A stretch of 64,000 bases of DNA from Hymenobacter canadensis (GCF_027359925.1 NZ_CP114767.1:3162001-3226000); one strand, 5' to 3'. Counted from the stretch's first letter, positions 35,127 to 43,399 are shown. Notes: a model not told the origin generated them from the letters alone. Program-made: numbers and translations.

Positions 35127-36197
35127 CTATGCGGCCTCCGACTTCTCTTTCACGGCCAGCTGCCCGCAGGCGGCGTCGATGTCTTTGCCGCGGCTGCGGC
35201 GCAGGTTGGTTTGCACGCCGCGGTCGGCCAGGTACTTGAGGAAGGCCATGAGCTTGGCCTCGCCGGTGTTTTTGTAGTCGGCGTTTTCGATGGGGTTGTA
35301 CTCGATGAGGTTCACCTTGCACGGAATCCACTTCGTGATTTGCAGCAGCTCCTCGGCGTCCTGCAGCGTGTCGTTGAAGCTCTCGAACACGATGTACTCG
35401 TAGGTGACTTTGCGGCCCGTTATCTGGTGGTAGTGCTTGAGGGCGTCTTCCAGCGAAGCCAGGGAGTTGGCCTCGTTAATGGGCATGATTTCGTTGCGCT
35501 TGGTGTCGTTGGGGGCGTGCAGCGACAAGGCTAGGTTGGCCTTCACGCCGTCGTCGGCCAGCTTCTTGATCATCTTGGCGATGCCGGCGGTGCTGACCGT
35601 GATGCGGCGCGGGGCCATGTTCAGGCCGTCGGGGGCGGTGATGCGCTCAATGCTTTTCACCACGTTGGCGTAGTTGAGCAGCGGCTCGCCCATGCCCATG
35701 TACACGATGTTGGTGAGCGGCGTACCGTACTGGCTTTCGCACTGCTCCTTGATGCGTACCACCTGGTCGTAGATTTCGGCGGCGTCGAGGTTGCGCTTAC
35801 GGTCCATGTAGCCGGTAGCGCAGAACTTGCACGTGAGCGAGCAGCCCACCTGCGAGCTGATGCAGGCCGTCATCCGCGTGTCGTGCGGAATGAGCACGCC
35901 TTCCACGATGTTGCCGTCGTAGAGCCGGAACGCCGATTTGATGGTGCCGTCGTTGCTGAGCTGCTGGTTTTGCACCTGCACGCCGTTGATGACGAAATGC
36001 TTCGCCAGCAGTTCGCGGGTGGCCAGCGAGATGTTGTTCATCTCCTCAAACGTGCCGGCCGTGTTCTTCCACAGCCACTCGCTCACCTGCTTGGCGCGGA
36101 AGGGCTTTTCGCCCTGCTCCACCATAAAGGCCTTGAGCTCGTCGGGGCTGAGTTTGCGGATGTCGCGCTTGGAAACTACGGGCAGGTCAATCATCAT
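35127..36197 (-). CDS. rlmN: 23S rRNA adenine(2503)-C2 / tRNA A37 methyltransferase RlmN
   Basis: RlmN is a radical SAM enzyme that methylates C2 of A2503 in 23S rRNA and A37 in some tRNAs. The 356-residue protein has the cluster motif Cx3Cx2C (Cys119, 123, 126 in VGCSLTCKFCATGYM), MGMGEPLLNY, ALSLHAPND and the C-terminal methyl-carrying cysteine in DIDAACGQL. The start is one of two adjacent ATGs (36197, 36194). An exact -7 box lies five bases upstream, so the mRNA may be leaderless. Confidence 0.97.
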   Translation of the reverse strand: MMIDLPVVSKRDIRKLSPDELKAFMVEQGEKPFRAKQVSEWLWKNTAGTFEEMNNISLATRELLAKHFVINGVQVQNQQLSNDGTIKSAFRLYDGNIVEGVLIPHDTRMTACISSQVGCSLTCKFCATGYMDRKRNLDAAEIYDQVVRIKEQCESQYGTPLTNIVYMGMGEPLLNYANVVKSIERITAPDGLNMAPRRITVSTAGIAKMIKKLADDGVKANLALSLHAPNDTKRNEIMPINEANSLASLEDALKHYHQITGRKVTYEYIVFESFNDTLQDAEELLQITKWIPCKVNLIEYNPIENADYKNTGEAKLMAFLKYLADRGVQTNLRRSRGKDIDAACGQLAVKEKSEAA

Positions 36198-36201
36198 AGC
36201 G

Positions 36202-36209
36202 CAAAGATA
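36202..36209 (-). promoter_or_regulatory. Bacteroidota -7 box TATCTTTG directly before rlmN
   Basis: An exact TAnnTTTG match on the minus strand ending five bases before ATG. Transcription would begin at or next to the start codon. Confidence 0.7.
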
Positions 36210-36241
36210 CAACGAGCGAGGCAGTTGGGTTCCACGGAAAT

Positions 36242-36325
36242 TGTCATTCCGAGCGAAGCGAGAAATCTAGGTTGAAACCGACTGAACGTCGTTGCCCCAG
36301 ATTCCTCGCTTCGCTCGGAATGACA
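36242..36325. repeat. Palindromic repeat (main family, short form)
   Basis: Arms TGTCATTCCGAGCGAAGCGAG and near-complement ending GGAATGACA. It ends one base from the thioesterase stop codon on the minus strand and lies just upstream of the rlmN promoter. Confidence 0.88.
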
Positions 36326-36326
36326 G

Positions 36327-36752
36327 CTAGCCCGCCAGGTGGGTTAGCTCGGCCTCGGTGAGGGGCAGCAACTTGCGGGTGGTGTAGTCGAAGGCAAGCA
36401 TGCCGGTTTTGGCCCGCGCAATTTCGCGCTGCTCCTGGTTCCAGACCTGATACACGATATCGAAGCCGTATTTGTGTGGGTCCGCCACGGCCATATCGAT
36501 GCGCAGCGTATCGGCGTGGAAGGCCTCGCCCTTGTACTCGATGGCCACGTCGGCCATGATGTGGCCGCGGCCGGTGGCGCGGTCGACTTCGGGCCGGCCC
36601 AGGTGCAGCAGAAACTGCACGCGGGCCTCGTGGAGCAGCCCCAGCAGCGAATCGTTGCCGAGGTGGGCGCCGTAGTTGAGGTCGGTGATGCGCACGGCGA
36701 GGGTGCTGGAAAAGCGGAAAGTTTCCGGTAGATTTACTTTGATGCGGGCCAT
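36327..36752 (-). CDS. Acyl-CoA thioesterase, hotdog fold (4HBT type)
   Basis: The 141-residue single-domain protein matches the 4-hydroxybenzoyl-CoA thioesterase group: VRITDLNYGAHLGNDSLLGLLHEAR resembles the catalytic DxxxxGHVNN-like stretch (read in parts, with NYGAHLGND), followed by VDVAIEYKGEA-type strand and TGMLAFDYTTRK. The usual catalytic Asp of the DxxGHxN motif is present as ITDLNYGAHLGN. Substrate unknown. Confidence 0.87.
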   Translation of the reverse strand: MARIKVNLPETFRFSSTLAVRITDLNYGAHLGNDSLLGLLHEARVQFLLHLGRPEVDRATGRGHIMADVAIEYKGEAFHADTLRIDMAVADPHKYGFDIVYQVWNQEQREIARAKTGMLAFDYTTRKLLPLTEAELTHLAG

Positions 36753-36905
36753 GTAGCGGAACGATAAGAAAAGCGGGTAGCCTCCCTACGCACGGCTTGC
36801 AGGCCGGGTGACAACGAAGAGGCGAAAGGGGCATTTTCTTGCCGGAAAGTACAGCCCCGCCTCAACCGCTCCTGCCTGCCTATACACCTCCTCAACCGCT
36901 CCCGT

Positions 36906-37592
36906 ATGCTCACCCCCACCGTAGAAGTCCGCACCACGGCCGACGGCTCCAGCACGCTATATGTGCCGGCCCTCGACGAACATTACCATTCCACCCACGG
37001 CGCCATTCAGGAGGCGCAGCACGTGTACCTGGGCGCGGGCCTGGCCCCCGTGATGGCCGCCGCCACGGGCATGGTGTGGGTGCTGGAAATTGGCTTCGGC
37101 ACCGGCCTGAATGCTTTGCTCACTCTGCAGTACAGCCTGGCCAGCCCCCACCCCATCTTCTACGACACCATTGAGAAGTACCCGCTGCCGCCGGCCGTTA
37201 TCGGGCAGCTGGGCGTGGAGCGCTACGTGCTCAACCCCGAGCTGCTCGACTACCACGAGCAGATTCATGCCGCCGGCTGGAACACGCCGGTAGCCCTCAC
37301 GCCGCAGTTTGCGCTGCTGAAGCTGGCCGGCGAGCTGCAGCACACGCCCCTGGCCGAAGACACGTACCACGTCATCTACTTCGACGCCTTCGCGCCCGAG
37401 AAGCAGCCCGACATGTGGACCGATGAGATATTCCGGCAGCTGTACGCCGCCACCGCGCCGGGCGGCTGCCTGGTGAGCTACTGCGCCAAAGGCAGCTTCA
37501 AGCGCAGCCTGCAGGCCGCCGGCTGGGAAGTGGAGCGGATTCCGGGCCCGCCTGGCAAACGCGAAATGACGCGGGCCTGGAAGCGGGCGTAG
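36906..37592 (+). CDS. mnmD: tRNA (5-methylaminomethyl-2-thiouridine)(34)-methyltransferase, stand-alone MnmD
   Basis: The 228-residue protein corresponds to the methyltransferase half of MnmC: it methylates nm5s2U34 to mnm5s2U34 in tRNA using SAM. Hallmarks are DEHYHSTHGAIQEAQHVY, the SAM loop EIGFGTGLNAL, YFDAFAPEKQPDMWT and the C-terminal GPPGKREMTRA. The FAD-dependent MnmC1 oxidase domain is absent, as in other bacteria that use MnmD alone. A direct repeat of CCTCAACCGCTCC (36860 and 36890) lies just before the ATG. Confidence 0.95.
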   Translation: MLTPTVEVRTTADGSSTLYVPALDEHYHSTHGAIQEAQHVYLGAGLAPVMAAATGMVWVLEIGFGTGLNALLTLQYSLASPHPIFYDTIEKYPLPPAVIGQLGVERYVLNPELLDYHEQIHAAGWNTPVALTPQFALLKLAGELQHTPLAEDTYHVIYFDAFAPEKQPDMWTDEIFRQLYAATAPGGCLVSYCAKGSFKRSLQAAGWEVERIPGPPGKREMTRAWKRA

Positions 37593-37613
37593 TGGCAGAC
37601 ACTTGATAACGCT

Positions 37614-38159
37614 ATGAAACTGAATTGTCGTCTCAACCAGCTTACGGAAGCTGAGTACTGGCACCTATTGGCCAATTACTGCCGCTACACCGATTTCAAC
37701 TCGCTGGGGCTGTTCCGTAGCTTGCTTGAAAACGGGAAGCTGAGCCTGGTGCAACGGCAGCAGCTACGGGATGCCGCAATTGCGGTGTTTCCAAAGTTTT
37801 ATGAGTTTCTCCAGCTCAAAGATCCTACCACCTATTTACAGCTCAGCTCGCTGGGGCAGGAGCTGACCGTGGCCGATGAGCGCGCTGCCTGGGAAGAAAT
37901 CAAGCACGCGCAACAACGCATCCTCACCCGGAAGCAGCTCGGCCACCGCAACTTCGGCACCTACTCCCGCCACAACTGCCCTTACGACACCTGCCCCTAC
38001 AATGGCCTGATGATTCGGCAGAACTCCCGGCTGGCAGAAGGCGTCCTGCGTTTCCATTCCGACCGGCGCATCGGCTGGGGCCACTACAATCACCAGACGG
38101 CCCGCCGCCACCAGCAACGGAAGGCCTGGGCCCAGGGCCGGGAGCAGCACGACGAATAG
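37614..38159 (+). CDS. Uncharacterised protein with a Cys/His-rich CPYDTCPYN motif
   Basis: The 181-residue soluble product has an N-terminal helical half (about 1-110, LTEAEYWHLLANYCRYTDFNS, FPKFYEFLQLKD) and a basic C-terminal half with HNCPYDTCPYN, HSDRRIGWGHYNHQTARRHQQ. The two cysteines and many histidines could bind a metal. It starts 21 bases after mnmD and may share its transcript. I do not recognise a family. Confidence 0.75.
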   Translation: MKLNCRLNQLTEAEYWHLLANYCRYTDFNSLGLFRSLLENGKLSLVQRQQLRDAAIAVFPKFYEFLQLKDPTTYLQLSSLGQELTVADERAAWEEIKHAQQRILTRKQLGHRNFGTYSRHNCPYDTCPYNGLMIRQNSRLAEGVLRFHSDRRIGWGHYNHQTARRHQQRKAWAQGREQHDE

Positions 38160-38203
38160 CTCTGCTAGCTCAATTCCGCCATTCGGCGTAAGTTGCCTGC
38201 ATT

Positions 38204-39424
38204 ATGAGTCGAAGAGTACTGGAAACCGACGGGCGGGACTGGGTGCAGCGGGGCATCATCGCGGAGGAGCAGCGCGTGCAGCTGCTGGCGCTGTACCCGG
38301 TCGAGCGGCCGCCCCTGGCGCTGCTGCCGCTGCTGGGTAGCCTCCTGATTCTGCTGAGCGCCCTGAGCGTGGTGGCGGCCAACTGGCAGGGCCTGCCCGA
38401 AGTGGTGCGGCTGGCGCTGCTGCTGGGCTCGTTGGCCGGCACCTACGCCGCCGCCGAGTACTTTTTGCGCCGCCAGTACGAGTCGTTGGGCATGGGGCTG
38501 CTGGGGCTGGGGCTGCTGCTGTTTGGCATCAGCATTTTGCTCACCAGCCAGATGTACCAGCTCATCGGCTACGACCTGTCGGGGCTGGTGGCGTGGGCGG
38601 TGGCGGGCGTGGCCCTCACGTGGGTGTATGGCAGCCGGTTCCTGTTCATCCTGACCGTGGTGATTGGCGGGCTGGTGCAGGGCTACAACACCGGGCAGCT
38701 GGGCGCATTCAGCTACCTCACGGCCGGCCTCACGGCGGGCGGGCTGGGCATCTACTGGTGGCGCCGCCCCGATTCGGTGCTGGGGGCGGTGCTGGCTTCG
38801 GGGCTGCTCTGGCAGGCGGCACTGCTCATCAGCCACCTGCACATCAAAATCACCTGGTTTTTCCTGCCGGCCATGCTGCTCTACGCCTTCGGCGACTGGC
38901 AGCCTGACCGGCCGGCGGGTCGTGCCCTGCAGGGGCCGCCGCTGGTAGCCGCGTTTGTGTTTACGCTGGGGCTGGCCTTGTTCGGCGAGTCGGACATCTA
39001 TGCCGGGCGGCTGCGGGCGCCCATGCTGCCGTATCTGGCGGCGCTGGGAGTGGTGCTGGCGCTGTCGGCGGTGGGCAAGCAGCGGCGCGGCCGCCTGGGC
39101 AGCCTCACCGACTGGCTGCTGCTGCTGCCGGGCTTCTATTTCACGGGCGGATTGCCGCTGGCCATTGCCACGCTGGTGGTGCTGTATGCCTATTCCGGGG
39201 CCGTGCTCTGGCGCGCCCACCAGGAGCAGAACCCCGACCGGGTGACGCTGGGCACCGTGCTGTTCATCCTGACCACCGCCGTGGCCTACTTCAAGCTGAC
39301 GTGGGGCTTCATGGACAAGTCGCTGTTTTTCCTGCTGGGTGGCGGGCTGCTGCTGGGTCTGAGCTGGTGGCTGCGGCGCCGGGCGGCCCACACGTTTTCG
39401 GCTTCTGAAGCCCCCAAGCCATGA
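38204..39424 (+). CDS. DUF2157 domain membrane protein
   Basis: The 406-residue protein starts with a short cytoplasmic segment (GRDWVQRGIIAEEQRVQLLALY), typical of DUF2157, followed by about ten hydrophobic segments (LLPLLGSLLILLSALSVVAANW is the conserved first helix pair). No transport or catalytic motif is known for the family. Its last four bases (ATGA) overlap the next gene, and the third gene overlaps the second by one base, so the three form a tight operon. Confidence 0.9.
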   Translation: MSRRVLETDGRDWVQRGIIAEEQRVQLLALYPVERPPLALLPLLGSLLILLSALSVVAANWQGLPEVVRLALLLGSLAGTYAAAEYFLRRQYESLGMGLLGLGLLLFGISILLTSQMYQLIGYDLSGLVAWAVAGVALTWVYGSRFLFILTVVIGGLVQGYNTGQLGAFSYLTAGLTAGGLGIYWWRRPDSVLGAVLASGLLWQAALLISHLHIKITWFFLPAMLLYAFGDWQPDRPAGRALQGPPLVAAFVFTLGLALFGESDIYAGRLRAPMLPYLAALGVVLALSAVGKQRRGRLGSLTDWLLLLPGFYFTGGLPLAIATLVVLYAYSGAVLWRAHQEQNPDRVTLGTVLFILTTAVAYFKLTWGFMDKSLFFLLGGGLLLGLSWWLRRRAAHTFSASEAPKP

Positions 39425-40023
39425 GCGAGCCTACTACGCCCATACCTGCGGCGGCCGGCGCGCCGGTAGCCACGCCCAGCGTCAGGCCCAGCCACACGCT
39501 GCCCGAGCCCCGGCGGCGCCGCTGGCTGTGGGGGCTGGTGGTGGCGCAGGTGCTGTTTGTGCTGGCGGTGGCCGGGGCCGGCTACGCCACCGAGCGACTG
39601 GGCACCACCATCACGCTGCGCACCGCCCCCGCCGACCCGCGCGACCTGCGCTTCCACGATTATCTGGAGCTGCGCTACCTCATCAGTGAGCTGCCCGGCC
39701 ACCTCTGGAAGGGCAGCGCCGTGCCGCGCCGCAAAGCCCCGGTATACGTGGTGCTGGAGCAGCGGCAGGGCGTCTATGAGGCCGTGGCCGTGTACCCGGA
39801 GCAGCCGGCAATCGGCCCTGGCCAGACCATTCTGCGCGGCTGGGTGCAGGAAACGTGGCGCCGCAGCATGCGCCTGCGCTATGGCCTGGAGCGCTACTAC
39901 CTGCCCGAAGAAGCGCGCCGCCAGCTGCGCCGCCCGCAGCCGCTGCAGGTCACGGTCAGTATTGCGCCGTGGGGGCAGGCGCGCATTTCGCAGGTGCAGG
40001 TGCTGCCCGCTTTGCCCCGCTGA
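39421..40023 (+). CDS. GDYXXLXY-domain membrane-anchored protein (HDY variant)
   Basis: The 200-residue product has a proline-rich N-terminus, one membrane helix (LWGLVVAQVLFVLAVAGAGYA) and a soluble domain carrying RFHDYLELRYLIS. The family is named for GDYxxLxY; here the glycine is histidine while D, Y, L and Y remain. Such proteins are regularly found next to DUF2157 genes, as here. The function is not known. Confidence 0.86.
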   Translation: MSEPTTPIPAAAGAPVATPSVRPSHTLPEPRRRRWLWGLVVAQVLFVLAVAGAGYATERLGTTITLRTAPADPRDLRFHDYLELRYLISELPGHLWKGSAVPRRKAPVYVVLEQRQGVYEAVAVYPEQPAIGPGQTILRGWVQETWRRSMRLRYGLERYYLPEEARRQLRRPQPLQVTVSIAPWGQARISQVQVLPALPR

Positions 40024-40475
40024 TGACGCGGCGCTTTTTACTCTTGCTGCTGGGCTGTGTAGTGACGGCCGTTGTGCTGGCCGGCCTGTTGGTGGGGTTC
40101 GGGGCGCTGTTGCAGCCGCAGCTGGATATCCAGTTGCACAACACTTACTTCGTGCTGCCGCCTTACTGGCTGGTGCTGGCGCTGCTGTTACCTCTGCTAC
40201 TGCTGACGTTAGCCGGCACAATGCTGCGTCGCCACATTCCGCGCCTGACGTATGCCGGGCTGGTGGTGGCCAGCCTGCTGCTGCTGTTTGGGGCCGACTA
40301 TGCCACCGACGCCCTTACGCATCTGGTGGTGCTGGTGGTGCCACCGGGGTTTCCGGCCGGCAGTGCGGCCGCTCCCGCCCGCTGGCTGCTGCTAGCGCGG
40401 GCGCTGCACTTGGCGGCCATAGCCGGGGCAGGCTACGGCTGCTACCAGCTGGGCCGGCGAGCCATGCGCCGGTAG
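40023..40475 (+). CDS. Small integral membrane protein, third gene of the DUF2157 operon
   Basis: The 150-residue product has four predicted membrane helices (FLLLLLGCVVTAVVLAGLLVG, YWLVLALLLPLLLLTLAGTM, LTYAGLVVASLLLLFG and LLLARALHLAAIAGAGYGC). The ATG at 40023 shares one base with the stop of the preceding gene; the longer open frame upstream overlaps that gene and is rejected. A short motif LDIQLHNTYFVLPPY between helices 1 and 2 recalls a segment near a haem-copper oxidase subunit I helix, without the rest of that family. Confidence 0.78.
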   Translation: MTRRFLLLLLGCVVTAVVLAGLLVGFGALLQPQLDIQLHNTYFVLPPYWLVLALLLPLLLLTLAGTMLRRHIPRLTYAGLVVASLLLLFGADYATDALTHLVVLVVPPGFPAGSAAAPARWLLLARALHLAAIAGAGYGCYQLGRRAMRR

Positions 40476-40484
40476 CGCCGGCTT

Positions 40485-41006
40485 CTAGTGCCGCACCGGC
40501 GGCATGTAGTCGAGAAGCTGCTGGTCGGCCGGGGTGAAATCGACCAGGGCGTATTGCTGCTGGTCGGTGATGTTCATTTCGTCGAGCACGTCTACCAGGT
40601 CGCGGTATTTGGCGTCGGGACCGGCCTTGATGAGCACGAAGGGCGCGGGCTGCTGCTGCTGGCGGTCCAGCAGAATCTGGCGCAGGCCAGCGGAGCTGAA
40701 CGTGGTGGTACGCAGCGTCGGCTTGGTTTCCGCATCGTTCAGGCCGAAAAAGTAGTGTACCTGGCTGTCTTTACCCAGAATCAACGTCAGAGCCTTGCTT
40801 TGTTTGAGCGGGGTGGCGGGGCCTTTACCGGCGGGCATGGTCAGCTCCATGGCGTTTTGCCGGGCAAACGTGGTGGTGAGCATGAAGAACGTGAGCAGCA
40901 AAAACGCCAGGTCCACCATCGGGGTCATATCGAGGTGGAAGGCCGACTTTTTCACGCGGGGTTTCGAGCCACGGGCGGCAGGGGCGGCGGTTTGGAAGTC
41001 GGCCAT
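40485..41006 (-). CDS. ExbD/TolR-family biopolymer transporter
   Basis: The 173-residue protein has a basic cytoplasmic N-terminus, one membrane helix (LDMTPMVDLAFLLLTFFML) with the proton-conducting Asp32, and a periplasmic domain (about 65-173) ending with LVDVLDEMNITDQQQYALVDF. ExbD couples the proton motive force to TonB. No exbB or tonB is nearby. A second, divergent copy lies 119 bases upstream on the same strand. Confidence 0.93.
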   Translation of the reverse strand: MADFQTAAPAARGSKPRVKKSAFHLDMTPMVDLAFLLLTFFMLTTTFARQNAMELTMPAGKGPATPLKQSKALTLILGKDSQVHYFFGLNDAETKPTLRTTTFSSAGLRQILLDRQQQQPAPFVLIKAGPDAKYRDLVDVLDEMNITDQQQYALVDFTPADQQLLDYMPPVRH

Positions 41007-41125
41007 AACGATGCTGGGGGTTAAGTGAATACCGGTTGTATTCAGCCAACGCTATGGTGGGTGTCGGTATTGTGCGCCCGAAGGGTTTGCGGCTAGTGAG
41101 AAGTTGCTACCGCCATCTGCAACCG

Positions 41126-41656
41126 CTACAGATTCACTTGATTGGCGCAGTCGAGTAGCCGCTGATCTTCTGCCGTGAGGTCTACCAGCGCGTATTTTTT
41201 TGTATCGGTGATGTTCATTTCATCCAGCACATTTACCAGCGCCTGATAGGAAGATTTGTTGCTGGGTTTGATGAGGAATACCACATCATTCGAATTTCTT
41301 TTGTTCTCTAACAGCACTTGTCGCAAGCCTTCAGCACTGAAGTCAGTCTGCCTTAAATCGGCTTTAGATAACACCGAAGCCAATCCAGGGTAATAGTAGA
41401 GCTTGTCATTCGCATCAATCAATAGTGTCATTGCATTATGATTGCCACCGCACACAGTTCCTATATCCTCCCGCTCTGGCTTCATCGGCATGGTCAACTG
41501 CATGACTGCCGGCTTGGTAAAATCAGCCGCCATCAGAAAGAAGCTCACCAGCAGAAACCCCAGACCTACCATCGAGGTCATATCGGGCGACGAGGCAGGG
41601 CGGCGGCCGGCGCGACGGGCGCGGCCGGTAAAATGAGGGGGTTGAATGTGGGCCAT
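41126..41656 (-). CDS. ExbD/TolR-like paralogue lacking the membrane aspartate
   Basis: The 176-residue paralogue keeps the layout of the neighbour, with a basic N-terminus, a membrane helix and a periplasmic domain sharing VLDEMNITDxxxYALVDxTxxDQxLLD at its end. In the helix the sequence is DMTSMVGLGFLLVSFFL: the aspartate found in essentially all ExbD/TolR proteins is Gly31 (codon GGT). The gene is more AT-rich than its neighbour. It may be a non-conducting subunit in a mixed complex or a decaying copy. The reading frame is intact. Confidence 0.88.
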   Translation of the reverse strand: MAHIQPPHFTGRARRAGRRPASSPDMTSMVGLGFLLVSFFLMAADFTKPAVMQLTMPMKPEREDIGTVCGGNHNAMTLLIDANDKLYYYPGLASVLSKADLRQTDFSAEGLRQVLLENKRNSNDVVFLIKPSNKSSYQALVNVLDEMNITDTKKYALVDLTAEDQRLLDCANQVNL

Positions 41657-41732
41657 AGCCTGAATGTAGAGATTATGTGGCGTTTACGCACATCTACACC
41701 GTTCAGCAAGTCGGTTTAATGCCGCCCTCCGT

Positions 41733-42305
41733 CTAAAACCACCACACTCGCTCCGGCGTGAGGCAGGCGTGCAGGGGCACGTCGCCCTCCCAGGCATCGG
41801 AAATGCTCGAAACCGGCGGCTCCAGGCTCACCCCAATACGCAGGGCTTCGGGCCGGCAGTCCGCCAGAAACCGGTCGTAGAAGCCTTTGCCGTAGCCGAC
41901 GCGGTGACCGGCTTCGTCGAAGGCCAGCAGCGGAATCAGCACGGCATCCAGCTGCGGCGGCGCTACTTCGGCAGCGCCTACCGGCTCCGGAATGGCCCAG
42001 CGGTTTTCTAGCAGCGTCGTTTCGGGCGTGAGGTGGAAGTGGCGCAGCGTGTGGCCGTCGGGCTGCACCACCGGCACGGCCAGCTGCAGATGCGGCTGCT
42101 GCGCCCACAGCTCCCGGATCAGCGGCCAGGTATCAGGCTCGTGCTGCTGCGGAATCGGTAGAAACAGGTGCAGCCAGCGCCACTCTGGCACCGGAAATCC
42201 GGCCCGCAGTTGCTGCCACAGCGCCGTGCTGCGCCGGGCCACTTCGGCTTCGGGCAGGGCGCGGCGGCGGGCCAGGGCTTCACGGCGAAGGTCGGCTTTT
42301 ATCAC
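41733..42305 (-). CDS. fau: 5-formyltetrahydrofolate cyclo-ligase
   Basis: This enzyme closes 5-formyl-THF to 5,10-methenyl-THF with ATP. The 190-residue sequence has the family features KADLRREALARRRALP, the PxLAFDExGxRxGYGKGFYDRFL nucleotide-binding loop (IPLLAFDEAGHRVGYGKGF) and PLHACLTPERVW at the end. It appears to start at GTG 42305; no ATG is in frame upstream. The bases at and before that GTG match a repeat-like sequence (42303-42345). Confidence 0.92.
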   Translation of the reverse strand: MIKADLRREALARRRALPEAEVARRSTALWQQLRAGFPVPEWRWLHLFLPIPQQHEPDTWPLIRELWAQQPHLQLAVPVVQPDGHTLRHFHLTPETTLLENRWAIPEPVGAAEVAPPQLDAVLIPLLAFDEAGHRVGYGKGFYDRFLADCRPEALRIGVSLEPPVSSISDAWEGDVPLHACLTPERVWWF

Positions 42306-42345
42306 AGATTTTCGCAGATTGAACTGATTAAGCTGATTTTTTTCA
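42303..42345. repeat. Repeat-like sequence at the cyclo-ligase start
   Basis: Read on the minus strand, AATCAGCTTAATCAGTTCAA followed by TCTGCGAAAATCTGTG is a string I recall as a widespread dispersed repeat in bacterial genomes. It ends on the GTG start codon. Only one copy is in this window, so the call rests on memory. Confidence 0.35.
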
Positions 42346-42401
42346 TCCCCTGATACAAACAGCAGGGCACTTTTTCAGGTGGTTTCTCTTGGATGAACCA
42401 G

Positions 42402-43310
42402 TCAGTCCAGTACGGTTACGTAGAAGCCTACTTTCGGCTGTATACCGGCCAGCATGGCCCCAAGCGAAGGTTTTTCCCAGGAATCCTGACTGGTTTTGCG
42501 GAAGTACAGGTCGCCTTTGCCGTAGCCCAGGGCGCTGGAAAAGGCCAGGCTTTTACTGACCTGCTGCACCTCCCCGCCGCTAATCCATTCCAGCGTCAGT
42601 AAAAAATCCTCGTCCACCACCAGCTGGTCCGTGGTCAGGTCCACGGTGAGCGGGGCGTCGGGATTGGCCCGGTCAGCCGTGCTCATCAGCAGGTTGCGGG
42701 TGAGCAGCTTTTCCCCCGACGGCCTGCCATCGGGCAGCAGCCGGTACAGGTTCACCCGAAACCGGAGCGTATCGGGCTGGTAATAAAGCACGTTGAAATG
42801 AGCGGTCAGCAGCCTGGTGGGCTTGTGTTTAAGGGAAACAACCATGCCCATCTCGGCTCCTAAGTTCTCGGCTTTCAGCCTCGTTATGATGGACTGGGAA
42901 GTGCTGGTGCAGCCCAGCGTGCGGCGGCGCTTGTAGAGCCCCGGGGCCTGCACCCGCACATCCGCCAGCGGCACGGCCACGGGCACCAGCGTGCGGTTAG
43001 GCTGCGCCACCAGCTCCCGCAGCAGCACTCGCTGCGGCCGGTAGCCCAGGCTGGACACGTACACCGTATCAGCGAGGTTGGCCGGCGTGTAGGCCAGCTG
43101 GTAGCGGCCCTGCTCATCGGTTACGGTGCCCACCGTTTTGCCCGGGATACCTAGGTTGGCATACGGCACCGGGCCGGCCGCAGAGCCGGCGGTAAGGGTG
43201 CCAGTCAGCGTCTGGCCAATGGCTGCCAGGGGCACCAGCCCCACCAGCAGCGCACCGGCTACCTTCCACAGCCAGGAAACAGAGAAACGGAAACTTCGGA
43301 TAGCCGCCAT
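42402..43310 (-). CDS. Carboxypeptidase-like regulatory domain protein, exported
   Basis: The 302-residue protein has a signal peptide (KVAGALLVGLVPLAAIGQ) and a carboxypeptidase-regulatory-like beta domain (about 33-105, LTGTLTAGSAAGPVPYANLG, VGTVTDEQGRYQLAY, VYVSSLGYRPQRVLL). The rest (110-302) is a beta-rich domain of unknown role, with FRVNLYRLLPDGRPSG. It is similar in design to other Bacteroidota CarboxypepD_reg-like proteins without a TonB receptor. The ATG at 43310 is preferred to the upstream GTG at 43361. Confidence 0.82.
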   Translation of the reverse strand: MAAIRSFRFSVSWLWKVAGALLVGLVPLAAIGQTLTGTLTAGSAAGPVPYANLGIPGKTVGTVTDEQGRYQLAYTPANLADTVYVSSLGYRPQRVLLRELVAQPNRTLVPVAVPLADVRVQAPGLYKRRRTLGCTSTSQSIITRLKAENLGAEMGMVVSLKHKPTRLLTAHFNVLYYQPDTLRFRVNLYRLLPDGRPSGEKLLTRNLLMSTADRANPDAPLTVDLTTDQLVVDEDFLLTLEWISGGEVQQVSKSLAFSSALGYGKGDLYFRKTSQDSWEKPSLGAMLAGIQPKVGFYVTVLD

Positions 43311-43399
43311 CGGAGATAAGGAGTTGGAGAAGAGTAGAACAACTCTCCCCCAGAGCCCCACCGGTGGCCGCTGGTTGCCTTCCCGGCTTATTTGAAACA

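Noticed and set aside
40023..40475. Haem-copper oxidase subunit I fragment (LHNTYFVLPPY-like segment)
   Set aside because: Only a short stretch is similar; the haem and copper histidines are missing and the protein is too short.
39557..40537. A 326-codon frame across the GDYXXLXY and membrane-protein genes
   Set aside because: Out-of-frame shadow of two overlapping genes; cysteine/arginine-rich composition typical of a wrong frame.
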